From Marivita lacus (GTDB taxonomy: Bacteria > Pseudomonadota > Alphaproteobacteria > Rhodobacterales > Rhodobacteraceae): a stretch of DNA of 64,000 bases. The stretch covers positions 186,907-250,906 of the forward strand of contig NZ_BMFC01000002.1 of assembly GCF_014637725.1 (NCBI RefSeq), read 5' to 3'. The notes beneath the pieces are model-generated. The model had not been told where the DNA came from. It did not search any database and saw nothing but the letters and a program-made list of their open reading frames with translations. Position 1 is the first letter of the stretch. Each line of letters starts with the position of its first letter. Below, piece by piece: positions 38,216-46,745 of the stretch. Both the position numbers and the translations under genes were made by a program.

Positions 38216-39396
38216 TTGGCCAGCGCCTTGATCCCGCGGCTGATGCCCTCGAGGGTCATTGGCACCATTGCCTCCTCGAAGATCTCGCGGATCATCTGGA
38301 TCGACTGGGTGTACTGCCAATGGTGTTCTGGCGTCGGGTTGATCCAGAGGTGATGCGTCCAGTGCTGTCGCGCGCGCTGAAGCCAGACCTGGCCGGCCTC
38401 GGCATTCCAGTGCTCATTGGCGCCCCCGGCATAGGCGATCTCGTAGGGTGACATGCTGGCATCCCCGACAAAGATGCATTTGTAATCCGCCCCGTAGGTG
38501 TTGAGCACATCCATCGTCGAGATCTGCGCGTCCCAGCGGCGGCGGTTGTCTTTCCAGACGCCTTCGTAGAGGCAGTTGTGGAAATAATAGTGTTCGAGAT
38601 GCTTGAACTCGGCGCGCGCGGCCGAGAACAGCTCTTCCACCACTTTCACATGCGGATCCATCGACCCGCCCACATCGAGAAACAGGATCACCTTGACCGC
38701 GTTGCGGCGCTCGGGGCGGGTCTGCACATCGAGATAGCCGTGCTCGGCGGTGGCGCGGATCGTGCCGTCGAGGTCCAGTTCTTCGGTGGCACCGTCGCGC
38801 GCCCAGCGGCGCAGGCGTTTGAGCGCCACCTTGATGTTGCGCGTGCCCAACTCGACGCTGTCATCGAGGTTGCGGAACTCGCGCTTGTCCCAGACCTTGA
38901 CCGCGCGCTGGTGGCGGCTTTCGTCCTGCCCGATGCGCACGCCTTCTGGGTTGTAGCCATAGGCACCAAAGGGCGACGTGCCTGCCGTGCCGATCCATTT
39001 GCTGCCGCCCTGGTGGCGTCCCTGCTGCTCCTTGAGGCGCTCCTTGAGAGTCTCCATGAGCTTGTCGAACCCGCCAAGCGCCGCGATCTCGGCCTTTTCC
39101 TCGTCGCTGAGGTGCTTTTCGGCCATCTTGCGCAGCCAGTCCTCGGGGAGGTCGAGCGCGTTCAGCACGTCGTCACTGCTCAGGCTCTCAAGCCCCTTGA
39201 AGGCCTGGGCAAAGGCGCGGTCGAAGCGGTCGATATGACGCTCGTCCTTCACCATCGCCGTGCGGGCGAGGTAATAGAAGCCTTCGGGGTCATAGGTCAC
39301 GAGACCCGCGCGCATGGCTTCGAGAAAGCTCAGGTACTCCCGCAGGGACACGGGAACGCCGGTGGATCGCAGGGTGTCGAAGAAGGGAACAAACAT
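38212..39396 (-). CDS. VWA domain protein, CoxE-like
   Basis: 394 residues. The C-terminal half is a von Willebrand A domain: VKVILFLDVGGSMDPHVKVV carries the MIDAS DxGxS, HYYFHNCLYEGVW and IFVGDASMSPYEIAYAGG follow. The N-terminal half holds GTSPFGAYGYNPEGVRIGQD, typical of CoxE-like proteins. These work with a MoxR-type AAA+ ATPase (one is encoded at 43004) to activate metalloenzymes, for example CO dehydrogenase. No such enzyme is encoded in this window, so the client is unknown. Confidence 0.9.
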   Translation of the reverse strand: MFVPFFDTLRSTGVPVSLREYLSFLEAMRAGLVTYDPEGFYYLARTAMVKDERHIDRFDRAFAQAFKGLESLSSDDVLNALDLPEDWLRKMAEKHLSDEEKAEIAALGGFDKLMETLKERLKEQQGRHQGGSKWIGTAGTSPFGAYGYNPEGVRIGQDESRHQRAVKVWDKREFRNLDDSVELGTRNIKVALKRLRRWARDGATEELDLDGTIRATAEHGYLDVQTRPERRNAVKVILFLDVGGSMDPHVKVVEELFSAARAEFKHLEHYYFHNCLYEGVWKDNRRRWDAQISTMDVLNTYGADYKCIFVGDASMSPYEIAYAGGANEHWNAEAGQVWLQRARQHWTHHLWINPTPEHHWQYTQSIQMIREIFEEAMVPMTLEGISRGIKALAK

Positions 39397-39439
39397 GCCC
39401 CTGATCTAGCAAGCGCGCCGCGGCCTGACCAGACGCCAA

Positions 39440-39475
39440 TCGGTTCCGTCACCGGAAACGGACGATGCGTCGTCG
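39440..39475. repeat. Paired-hairpin element, family B, degenerate copy
   Basis: GGTTCCG TCAC CGGAAAC followed by GACGA TGCG TCGTC. It has the same order and motifs (TTCCG/CGGAA, GATGCG) as the copies at 28006 and 42955, with shorter stems. It lies in the 85-base gap between the CoxE-like gene and the small membrane protein gene. Confidence 0.4.
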
Positions 39476-39481
39476 TGCCTG

Positions 39482-39649
39482 TCAGAACACCAGTTTTTCG
39501 ATGGCGATGGTCAGGACCAGCCCGCCAAGTGCAAAGGCGATCGCGTAGGCGGTCCCGTATTGCCACATATCGGCCCGGTTGCCTTTGCGTTTCTTCGCCG
39601 TCATGGCCCCGATGATGGCCCCGAGAAGAGCCCCTGCAAGAACGATCAT
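39482..39649 (-). CDS. Small membrane protein, 55 residues
   Basis: Two hydrophobic segments separated by a short basic loop: IVLAGALLGAIIGAMTA, then KKRKGNRAD, then YGTAYAIAFALGGLVLTIAI. The ATG at 39649 overlaps the stop of the DUF2927 gene by 4 bp, supporting a real coupled gene. A longer frame to 39745 lies inside that gene and is not supported. Function unknown. Confidence 0.72.
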   Translation of the reverse strand: MIVLAGALLGAIIGAMTAKKRKGNRADMWQYGTAYAIAFALGGLVLTIAIEKLVF

Positions 39650-41016
39650 AAGCTGCCTCTGGCCCTTTTGAGCGGGTTCAGCGAACTGATCTCGCGCAGC
39701 TTTGCCCGCACCGACCAATCCGAGCCGAACCCGTAGCGCGCCCATCCCAGACTGTCCAGACGCACATCGGTCCCGGCGGAGACCCGGCCCGCGAGATCCA
39801 GCGCTTCGGCGCGCAGCATCAGCAGGGTCGACAGCAGGGCTGCGTTCTCATGTCGCGCCGCAAGGTCGATGGACACACCCGTCAGGTGGATCGCCGCCTC
39901 GGGGTCGTTCTCGGTCAGCGCATAGGCCGCCAGCTGCGAGGCCACGTAGGCGCGGTGCAGCTCGGCATGCGGCGTGCGGGCGAAATAGAGGTCGGCCTCA
40001 AGGAACTGCGCGCGCGCGGCCTCGGGATCGGTGCCCTGCAGGATGCGGCCCATGGCGTAATGGGTGAAACCGCGGCGGTGGTCCTCCCATCCCATGGCGG
40101 AGGCGATGCTCAGGGCCTCGGTCGCCGCGGCGCGGCGCGCGATCGGCGAGGCACCGGGCCCAAGCGCCGTCTGGATGGCGTCGATCCACGGGCGCGGCGT
40201 GCGCGCAGCGCGGCGGGCGGGCAGGAACTCGCCCTCGGGGTTGAGCCGCGCAAGGATGCCGGGGATGCGACCCATCACCTCGGAGCGCGACATGCCGTTG
40301 CGCAGGGCCGGGTCGTAATAAGCCCGCAGGATCAGCATGTCATAGCCGGTCAGAACCGTGTGCACATTGTCGTCGTTGAACACTGAATCCGGCAGGCGAT
40401 AGAGGTCATTGAGCGGCCCAATCGCCTGTGCCAGTTCCTCGTGCATGCAATCGCGGGCCTCTTGCGGGCTGGAATCATTGGGCAGGAAGATGGCGAGCCG
40501 GGTGCGGGTGGTGATCCGCGCCCAGTTCACGCGGGCCGAGCGCCGGGCCTGCCGGTACTCGGACAGCGTCGAGACGTTGGGCACGACGAAACAGGCGGCC
40601 TGCGGCAGGAAGCGCTGAATATCGGCGCGGCTGACCGCGTTGATCGTGATGTTGGCATCAGGGGCGGCGGTGGAGCGAATGTCGATCCCCGCCTCGGTGC
40701 GCAGGCGGTGCAGCAACCGGTCCAGATCGCTGGGCACGCTGGGCTGCACGCTGCCGGTGAGGCGCACGGTGATCGGCCCTTCGAAACGGGTGAACACCTC
40801 AAGTTCGCGCCCGGATTCAAGTGCCATGGCCAGTTCCATGAAATCGCGGGACAAATCGGCATTCGAGCTGCGCACCGGCTGCGGGCGCGGCACGGAAAAC
40901 ACCTTCATCGCGGGCAGACTGGAGTCGACAAAGGCCGCGCGGGTGGCGGGTTCTGATTGCGACACCGGCATACAGGCACCAAGCAACAGGTAAAGCGGCA
41001 ACAGGAACCGGCGCAT
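39646..41016 (-). CDS. DUF2927 domain lipoprotein
   Basis: 456 residues. A lipoprotein signal ends in LLLGAC (residue ~15). The central region matches DUF2927: FEGPITVRLTG, then CMHEELAQAIGPLNDLYRLP and DSVFNDDNVHTVLTGYDMLI. HEExxQ suggests a degenerate or protease-like metal site, but this is inference. The C-terminal third (about 300-456) is a series of helices resembling TPR-like repeats (ALSIASAMGWEDHRRGFTHY). It is encoded just upstream of the 55-residue membrane protein. Confidence 0.82.
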   Translation of the reverse strand: MRRFLLPLYLLLGACMPVSQSEPATRAAFVDSSLPAMKVFSVPRPQPVRSSNADLSRDFMELAMALESGRELEVFTRFEGPITVRLTGSVQPSVPSDLDRLLHRLRTEAGIDIRSTAAPDANITINAVSRADIQRFLPQAACFVVPNVSTLSEYRQARRSARVNWARITTRTRLAIFLPNDSSPQEARDCMHEELAQAIGPLNDLYRLPDSVFNDDNVHTVLTGYDMLILRAYYDPALRNGMSRSEVMGRIPGILARLNPEGEFLPARRAARTPRPWIDAIQTALGPGASPIARRAAATEALSIASAMGWEDHRRGFTHYAMGRILQGTDPEAARAQFLEADLYFARTPHAELHRAYVASQLAAYALTENDPEAAIHLTGVSIDLAARHENAALLSTLLMLRAEALDLAGRVSAGTDVRLDSLGWARYGFGSDWSVRAKLREISSLNPLKRARGSL

Positions 41017-41018
41017 CC

Positions 41019-41471
41019 TCAGCTCCGCTGGTACTTGATGAACGGTGTCAGCCGACCGATCCGGTCATACAGCTGGCGCGCGGTGTGATTGTAGTCCTGC
41101 GTGGTCCAGTAGACCGAGGGCGCCCCGGCGGCATCCGCCGCGGCATAAACCGCCTCGATCAGCGCGCGACCCACGCCTGTGCCACGGGCGGCGGGGTCGG
41201 CATACAAATCCTGCAGGTAACAGACATTCTCGATCTTCCAGCAATGACGGTGAAACAGGTAATGCGCCAGCCCGACCGGCGTTCCGTCTCGTTCGGCCAA
41301 CAGCCCGGAATAATCCTGCGGGTCATCCCCCAACAGGCGGGTAAAGGTCGTCTCGTACACGTCCTGCGGCACCGACGTTTCATAGAACGTCAGGTACCCG
41401 CGCCACAAGGCACACCACGAAGCGTAGTCGTCCGCACGCAAGACGCGCACGTTCAGTTCGGTTTGGGACAC
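41019..41471 (-). CDS. GNAT family N-acetyltransferase
   Basis: 150 residues. Acetyl-CoA site visible as YLQDLYADPAARGTGVGRAL (the Q/RxxGxG/A loop), followed by YAAADAAGAPSVYWTTQDYN and ARQLYDRIG, the usual GNAT ending. The substrate is unknown. Two bases separate it from the DUF2927 gene downstream, so they share a transcript. The divergent 287-base region upstream is described separately. Confidence 0.9.
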   Translation of the reverse strand: MSQTELNVRVLRADDYASWCALWRGYLTFYETSVPQDVYETTFTRLLGDDPQDYSGLLAERDGTPVGLAHYLFHRHCWKIENVCYLQDLYADPAARGTGVGRALIEAVYAAADAAGAPSVYWTTQDYNHTARQLYDRIGRLTPFIKYQRS

Positions 41472-41758
41472 GTATGAAGCCTGCCTGCTCGTTGCGGATG
41501 CTTTGTGATCCGCGGTTTTTTTGTCCTCTGTGGGGACAGCTTACGGCGAAAAGGTGGTTTTTGCCTAGGCCGAACGAATCGGGACGAATCACTTTTTTCC
41601 AGTCTGCGAATCGAATTCGGAAAAATGAGCGATTACAAAGTCTTGATCTGTGCAAACCGGCAACAGGCAGGTGCGGGACGCCAAGTGTGGCGGCGTCACA
41701 GCGCGTCTCGTGCAGGCGGTGGCTACCGGAGCGCGCCAAATCGCGGTAAGTCGCGGCC
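41472..41758. other. Divergent intergenic region with terminator and broken small ORF
   Basis: Between the GNAT gene (minus) and the RNA methyltransferase gene (plus). It holds a strong plus-strand terminator (41494-41522) with no plus-strand gene before it. A small frame from ATG 41624 (MSDYKVLICANRQQAGAG) ends as ATGA overlap with the next gene. In the +1 frame the sequence VRDAKCGGVTARLVQAVA looks protein-like, so the small ORF might be a frameshifted remnant of a ferredoxin-like protein. Confidence 0.4.
41494..41522 (+). terminator. Intrinsic terminator without an annotated upstream gene
   Basis: GCGGAT (41494-41499), loop GCTTTGTG, ATCCGC (41508-41513), GG, then T7. The stem and U-tract are on the plus strand, inside the start region of the minus-strand GNAT gene's promoter. 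A plus-strand transcript reaching it would have to begin inside or antisense to the GNAT gene. Confidence 0.55.
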
Positions 41759-42877
41759 ATGACACAGGATGCACCGCTTGAAATCTTCCTCTCCGGCACG
41801 CCGGGGCTGGAACACCTGCTGCGCGACGAGGCGGCGGAACTGGGATTCGCCAACCCGCAGACCGTACCCGGCGGGGTCACCTGCGACGGCGACTGGCCCG
41901 AGGTCTGGCGCGCCAATCTCATGCTGCGCGGGGCAGGGCGCGTGCTGGCGCGGGTCGCGCGGTTCCGGGCGATGCATCTTGCGCAGCTCGACAAGCGGGC
42001 GCGCAAGCTCGAATGGGCGGCGCTGCTGCGCGCCGACATCCCCTACCGGGTGGAGGCGACCTGCCGCAAATCCCGCATCTACCATGCCGGGGCCGCCACC
42101 GAACGTGTCGAGAACGCCATCGCCGATGCGCTGGGGGTGAAACCCGCCGAAAAGGCGTTGCTGACCGTACGCGTGCGGATCGAGGACGACCTGTGCGAGA
42201 TCAGCCTCGACACCTCGGGCGAGGGTCTGCACAAGCGCGGCCACAAGCTGGCCACCGGCAAGGCTCCTATGCGCGAAACGCTGGCTGCGCTCTTTCTGCG
42301 CGGCTGCGGGTATGATGGAACCGAGCCGGTGATCGATCCGATGTGCGGCTCGGGCACCTTCGTGATCGAAGCCGCCGAGAGGGCGATGGGCCTTGCGCCA
42401 GGTCGTGCGCGCCGCTTCGGCTTCGAGGATCTTGCCTCCTTCGATGCTGCCCGCTGGGACGAGTTGCGCGCGGCGATGCCGTCTCCGACCTCCACCGCTC
42501 TGCGCTTTCACGGCTTTGACCGCGACGCGGGTGCCGTTGCCAACGCCACAGCCAATGCCGAACGGGCTGGCGTCAACGACATCACCGGGTTCATCCACCA
42601 GGCGGTGACCGATCTCATCCCGCCCGCAGGCCCGCCGGGTCTCGTGATCGTCAACCCGCCCTATGGCGCGCGGATCGGCAACCGCAACCTGCTCTTCGCG
42701 CTCTACGGCAGTTTCGGCACGGTGATGAAAGAGCGGTTCAAGGGCTGGCGCGTCGGCATCGTCACGTCGGACAAAGGGCTGGCGCGGGCCACGGGGCTGA
42801 ATTTCCGCAATGTCAGCGCGCCGATCCCGCATGGCGGACTGAAAATACAACTCTTCCAGACGGGCCCGCTGAAATAG
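41759..42877 (+). CDS. THUMP-domain RNA (guanine-N2) methyltransferase, RlmL-N/Trm14 type
   Basis: 372 residues. The N-terminal ~160 residues are a THUMP-type RNA-binding region (IPYRVEATCRKSRIYHAGAA). The Rossmann methyltransferase follows with VIDPMCGSGTFVIEAAERAM (SAM site) and VIVNPPYGARIGNRNLLF (the NPPY catalytic motif of amino-methyltransferases). The target is probably 23S rRNA or tRNA guanosine; sequence alone does not decide. It follows a divergent region and ends at a repeat element. Confidence 0.9.
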   Translation: MTQDAPLEIFLSGTPGLEHLLRDEAAELGFANPQTVPGGVTCDGDWPEVWRANLMLRGAGRVLARVARFRAMHLAQLDKRARKLEWAALLRADIPYRVEATCRKSRIYHAGAATERVENAIADALGVKPAEKALLTVRVRIEDDLCEISLDTSGEGLHKRGHKLATGKAPMRETLAALFLRGCGYDGTEPVIDPMCGSGTFVIEAAERAMGLAPGRARRFGFEDLASFDAARWDELRAAMPSPTSTALRFHGFDRDAGAVANATANAERAGVNDITGFIHQAVTDLIPPAGPPGLVIVNPPYGARIGNRNLLFALYGSFGTVMKERFKGWRVGIVTSDKGLARATGLNFRNVSAPIPHGGLKIQLFQTGPLK

Positions 42878-42891
42878 GCGCGGCCCCCAGG

Positions 42892-42952
42892 CTTCTCTGG
42901 TTCAAAAATACCTCGGGGGAGTCCGCCGCAGGCGGGCGGGGGCAGAGCCCCC
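42892..42952 (-). repeat. Hairpin repeat, family A, copy 6 (minus strand)
   Basis: Read on the minus strand it is GGGGGC/GCCCCC (loop TCT), CCGCC/GGCGG hairpin, then GAGGTATTTTTGAACCAGAG and AAG. This is the same two-hairpin-plus-tail layout as copy 1 at 502. It lies downstream of the minus-strand moxR gene, so again it trails a stop codon. Confidence 0.65.
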
Positions 42953-42954
42953 AC

Positions 42955-42992
42955 TGTTTCCGCGGGCGGAAACATCCAGATGCGTCACCGCA
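42955..42992. repeat. Paired-hairpin element, family B, copy 2
   Basis: TGTTTCCG, loop CGGG, CGGAAACA, then TCCA, then GATGCG, loop TCAC, CGCATC. These are the same two stems as at 28006-28048. It lies immediately behind the moxR stop (minus strand), adjacent to family A copy 6. Confidence 0.6.
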
Positions 42993-43003
42993 TCTGCCGC
43001 CTC

Positions 43004-43846
43004 TTACCGCCGCTCGCGCCTGGCCATGAAGGCCAGCCGTTCGAACAGGTGCACATCCTGCTCGTTCTTGAGCAGCGCGCCATGCAGCTTGGGCAGCGCG
43101 TTCACGCCGTCGCGCTTGAGGTCATCGGCGGTCATGTCCTCGGCCAGCAGCAGCTTCAGCCAGTCCAGCACTTCCGAGGTCGATGGCTTTTTCTTCAACC
43201 CCGGCTGTTCGCGCAGCTCGTAAAACTGGGTCAGCGCGGTGGTCAGCAGCGCCTCTTTCAGACCCGGATGGTGCACTTCGACGATGCGGCGCAGCGTGTC
43301 GGGATCGGGAAAGCGGATGTAGTGAAAGAAACACCGCCGCAGGAACGCGTCCGGCAGTTCCTTTTCGTTGTTCGAGGTGATGATGACGATGGGCCGCTGG
43401 CGCGCGCGCACGGTCTCGCCGGTCTCGTAGACATGGAACTCCATCTTGTCGAGCTCCTGAAGCAGGTCGTTCGGGAACTCGATATCCGCCTTGTCGATCT
43501 CGTCGATCAACAGCACCACCTTTTCATCCGCGTCGAACGCCTGCCACAGCTTGCCCTTGCGGATGTAGTTCCGCACGTCGTTGACCCTTTCGTCGCCCAG
43601 CTGGCTGTCCCGCAACCGGCTCACCGCGTCGTATTCATACAAGCCCTGCTGCGCCTTGGTGGTGGACTTGACGTTCCACTCGATCATGCGCAACCCCAGC
43701 CCCGCCGCCACCTGCCGCGCCAGTTCGGTCTTGCCGGTTCCCGGTTCGCCCTTGACCAGAAGCGGGCGTTCCAGGGTCACGGCGGCGTTCACCGCGATGG
43801 TCAGGTCGTCGGTCGCCACATAGCTGTCGGTGCCTTCAAATCTCAT
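43004..43846 (-). CDS. MoxR family AAA+ ATPase
   Basis: 280 residues. Walker A GEPGTGKTELARQ, Walker B VVLLIDEIDKADIEF, sensor I IVIITSNNEKELPDAF and the Arg finger region RRCFFHYIRFPDPD. MoxR ATPases act with VWA proteins as chaperones that insert cofactors or activate metalloenzymes; the CoxE-like partner is 3.6 kb away at 38212 on the same strand. The C-terminal part, with QFYELREQPGLKKKPSTSE, is typical of CoxD-like members. Confidence 0.92.
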   Translation of the reverse strand: MRFEGTDSYVATDDLTIAVNAAVTLERPLLVKGEPGTGKTELARQVAAGLGLRMIEWNVKSTTKAQQGLYEYDAVSRLRDSQLGDERVNDVRNYIRKGKLWQAFDADEKVVLLIDEIDKADIEFPNDLLQELDKMEFHVYETGETVRARQRPIVIITSNNEKELPDAFLRRCFFHYIRFPDPDTLRRIVEVHHPGLKEALLTTALTQFYELREQPGLKKKPSTSEVLDWLKLLLAEDMTADDLKRDGVNALPKLHGALLKNEQDVHLFERLAFMARRERR

Positions 43847-43980
43847 GTCTGTTCTGCCTTCTTGTTTCTTTGTACCAACTCAATGAAATCACCGGTTTGT
43901 GCTGCTATTCGGTAGTGACAACCACTGGGCCTTCGGTTAAGTGCTGCCCTCAGGGGTGCCAGATATCTAGGGGAATTTCT

Positions 43981-44436
43981 ATGACAGATACTGGCGTAGA
44001 CAAGGGGACCAAGATGAAAGCCGAAACTTTCCTGCCCGACGATTACAGACCCGCTGAGGATGAGCCCTTCATGAATGATCGCCAGTTGGAGTGGTTCCGT
44101 CGGGAACTGCTGGAACAGCGCAGCGAGCTTCTGAGCGACAGCAAATCCACCATCGCAGGTCTGCAGGACGGCACACGCAACATCCCGGATGTGGCCGACC
44201 GCGCCTCTGAGGAAACCGACCGCGCATTGGAGCTGCGAATCCGCGACCGTCAGCGCAAGCTGGTGTCCAAGATCGACGCGGCGCTGCGCCGGATCGACGA
44301 GGGTGAATTCGGGTTTTGCCAAGCCACCGGAGAGCCGATTTCGCTGAAGCGTCTTGTGGCCCGCCCGACCACCACCCTGAGCCTCGAGGCGCAGGAACGC
44401 CATGAGCGCCGCGAGAGGGTGCACCGCGACGATTGA
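43981..44436 (+). CDS. dksA: DksA-family RNA polymerase-binding regulator
   Basis: Binds the RNA polymerase secondary channel and acts with ppGpp. 151 residues from ATG 43981 (AGGGG 7 bases upstream); ATG 44014 (MKAETFLPDD), also with a good RBS, is the alternative. The coiled-coil tip carries DVADRA (DxxDxA). The zinc-finger region reads GEFGFCQATGEPISLKRL and then LEAQERHERRE, so only one of the four E. coli zinc-binding Cys remains. Cysteine-poor functional DksA proteins are known in Rhodobacter. It is transcribed divergently from moxR. Confidence 0.9.
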   Translation: MTDTGVDKGTKMKAETFLPDDYRPAEDEPFMNDRQLEWFRRELLEQRSELLSDSKSTIAGLQDGTRNIPDVADRASEETDRALELRIRDRQRKLVSKIDAALRRIDEGEFGFCQATGEPISLKRLVARPTTTLSLEAQERHERRERVHRDD

Positions 44437-44510
44437 CGCGCGGCTTTTGAGATCAAGATTGGCGCGCCGGGGCACATGCTCTGGCGCGTTTGCTTTGAGG
44501 GACTGGGTTT

Positions 44511-45698
44511 GTGGATCTGAACGCTTTGGACATCACCGTGATCGGCGGCGGCATCGGCGGGCTCAGCTGCGCGCTTGCGCTGCGCAAGCGTGGTGCGTCC
44601 GTCACCGTTCTCGAACAGGCGCAAGCGATCACCGAGGTCGGCGCGGGCATCCAGGTGTCCCCCAACGGGCTGCGGGTCATCGAGGCGTTGGGTCTGGGCG
44701 CGGCACTGGCCGAACGGTCGGTACAGGGGCAGGCGGTGTCGCTGCGCAATGGGGGCACCGGCGCCGAAGTGGCACGGCTCGACCTGACGCGCCTGCCGCC
44801 CGACCAGCGCTACTTTTTCGTCCACCGCGCCGATCTTGTGGATCTGCTGTCCGCTGCCGCCCGCGATCAGGGCGTGGCGGTACGGCTCTTGCAACGGGTC
44901 GACACCGTCACGCAGGGCGACGACCGCCCGCGCATCGTGCTGGCCACTGGCGACACGCGCGAGACCGATCTGGTGATCGGGGCCGATGGCATCCATTCTG
45001 CCGTGCGCCCGGTGCTCAACGCGGCGCAGAAGCCATTCTTTACCGGGCAGGTCGCATGGCGCTGCATCGTGCCCAACACCATCGGGCATCCCGCCCATGC
45101 GCGGGTCCATATGGGACCGGGGCGGCACATGGTGACCTATCCGCTGCGTGACGGGTCGGTGCTGAACGTGGTGGCGGTCGAGGAACGCGCGCAATGGGCC
45201 GCTGAAAGCTGGTCAAAGCAGGACGATGCCGACAATCTGCTCCGCGCCTTTGCCGGGTTCGATGCCGAGGTGCACCAGATCCTGTCACAGGCCGAGGCGC
45301 CGGGTATCTGGGGGCTGTTCCGCCATCCCGTCGCGGCAAGCTGGCACGGGCAGGGCACCGCGCTTCTGGGGGATGCCGCGCATCCGACGCTGCCGTTCCT
45401 GGCGCAGGGTGCGAACATGGCGATGGAGGATGCCTGGGTGCTGGCAGATGCGCTGGCGCAAGCGCCCGACATGGACAGCGGGCTGTCCGCCTATCAGCAG
45501 CGCCGCCGCGCGCGGGTCAGCCGGGTGATCGACGCGGCCAGCAAGAACGCCCGCAACTACCACCTGTCGCCGGGGCCGTTCCGCTTTGCCGCCCATACCG
45601 CGCTGGGTCTGCTCAGCCGGGTGTCGCCTGGGCGGATGCTGGGGCGGTTCGACTGGCTTTACGGGCATGACGTGACAAGGATGACATCCGCAGGCTGA
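44511..45698 (+). CDS. FAD-dependent monooxygenase (salicylate hydroxylase-like)
   Basis: Class A flavoprotein monooxygenase, 395 residues. The N-terminal dinucleotide fold is VIGGGIGGLSCALALRKRGA, the middle DG motif is VIGADGIHSAVRPVL, and the second FAD motif is LLGDAAHPTLPFLAQGANMA. This set matches p-hydroxybenzoate/salicylate hydroxylase relatives. The substrate is not predictable. GTG 44511 is the start as annotated by frame. There is no aromatic degradation cluster nearby. Confidence 0.88.
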   Translation: MDLNALDITVIGGGIGGLSCALALRKRGASVTVLEQAQAITEVGAGIQVSPNGLRVIEALGLGAALAERSVQGQAVSLRNGGTGAEVARLDLTRLPPDQRYFFVHRADLVDLLSAAARDQGVAVRLLQRVDTVTQGDDRPRIVLATGDTRETDLVIGADGIHSAVRPVLNAAQKPFFTGQVAWRCIVPNTIGHPAHARVHMGPGRHMVTYPLRDGSVLNVVAVEERAQWAAESWSKQDDADNLLRAFAGFDAEVHQILSQAEAPGIWGLFRHPVAASWHGQGTALLGDAAHPTLPFLAQGANMAMEDAWVLADALAQAPDMDSGLSAYQQRRRARVSRVIDAASKNARNYHLSPGPFRFAAHTALGLLSRVSPGRMLGRFDWLYGHDVTRMTSAG

Positions 45699-45776
45699 GA
45701 CGTACCACCATCGCAGGGGGAGACAGCGCCACGCGGCGTGATAGTGTCGCCGCAAGCAGGCAAGGAGGCCACGACA

Positions 45777-46745
45777 ATGGACCGGTTCGACAAATGCCCG
45801 GAGACGGCCCTCGACTGGCACCGCGCAGGCAAGGGCGCGGTTCTGGCCACGGTGATCGAGACATGGGGCAGCGCGCCGCGCCGCGTGGGCTCGCAACTGG
45901 CAATCTCGGGCGAGGGCGAGATCGAAGGATCGGTCTCCGGTGGCTGTGTCGAGGGTGCGGTGGTCGTCGAGGCGATGGATGCGCTGGCCGATGGCAAACC
46001 GCGCGAATTGGAATTCGGGGTCAGCGATCAGGATGCCTTTGCCGTGGGTCTGGCCTGTGGCGGCACCATCCGCGTGCTGGTCGAACCGGTGGGCGCCGTG
46101 CTGCCCGAGGACATTCTTGACCAATTGGTAAAATATCGCGCCGCGCGGCAGCCGGTGGCCTATGTCGTTGATCTTGATGCAGGATCCCGCAGCCTGACCC
46201 TGGACGGCCAGGATCACGCGTTCCGGATGGACCGCTCGGGCTTTGTCCCGGACAGCCGGACCTTTGTGGCCATCCACAACCCGCCCTTGCGGCTGATCGT
46301 CGTGGGGGCCGTGCATATCGCGCAGGCGCTGGTGCCGATGGCGCGGATCGCGGGGTATGACCCCACGCTGATCGACCCGCGCGAAGCGTTCGGATCGGAC
46401 AGCCGCTTTCCCGGCGAAACCATCCTGCACGACTGGCCGGACGAGGCGATCGCCCAGCTGGGGCTCGATGCCCGCACCGCACTGGTGCTGCTGACCCATG
46501 ATCCCAAGCTTGACGATCCGGCACTCGAACAGGCGCTGAGGGCGAACTGCTTTTACATCGGCGCGCTGGGATCGACCCGCACCCATGCCAAGCGGGTGGA
46601 GCGGCTGACGGCGGGTGGCTTTTCCGAGGCCGAGATCGGGCAGATCCACGGTCCCATCGGCTTGGATATCGGCGCATCCGGCCCGGCGGAAATCGCGGTG
46701 TCGATCCTTGCCGAGATGACCCGCGTCCTTCGGAAGGGCGCATGA
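45777..46745 (+). CDS. XdhC/CoxI family molybdoenzyme maturation protein
   Basis: Proteins of this family bind and sulfurate the molybdenum cofactor or protect it for insertion into xanthine-dehydrogenase-like enzymes. 322 residues from ATG 45777, with AAGGAGG 8 bases upstream. N-terminal domain: GSAPRRVGSQLAISGEGEIE then GSVSGGCVEGAVVVEAM, and GLACGGTIRVLVEP. C-terminal Rossmann domain: LIVVGAVHIAQALVPMARIA and FYIGALGSTRTHAKRVERLT. It overlaps the next gene (ATGA). There is no xdhA/B or coxL here. Confidence 0.92.
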   Translation: MDRFDKCPETALDWHRAGKGAVLATVIETWGSAPRRVGSQLAISGEGEIEGSVSGGCVEGAVVVEAMDALADGKPRELEFGVSDQDAFAVGLACGGTIRVLVEPVGAVLPEDILDQLVKYRAARQPVAYVVDLDAGSRSLTLDGQDHAFRMDRSGFVPDSRTFVAIHNPPLRLIVVGAVHIAQALVPMARIAGYDPTLIDPREAFGSDSRFPGETILHDWPDEAIAQLGLDARTALVLLTHDPKLDDPALEQALRANCFYIGALGSTRTHAKRVERLTAGGFSEAEIGQIHGPIGLDIGASGPAEIAVSILAEMTRVLRKGA

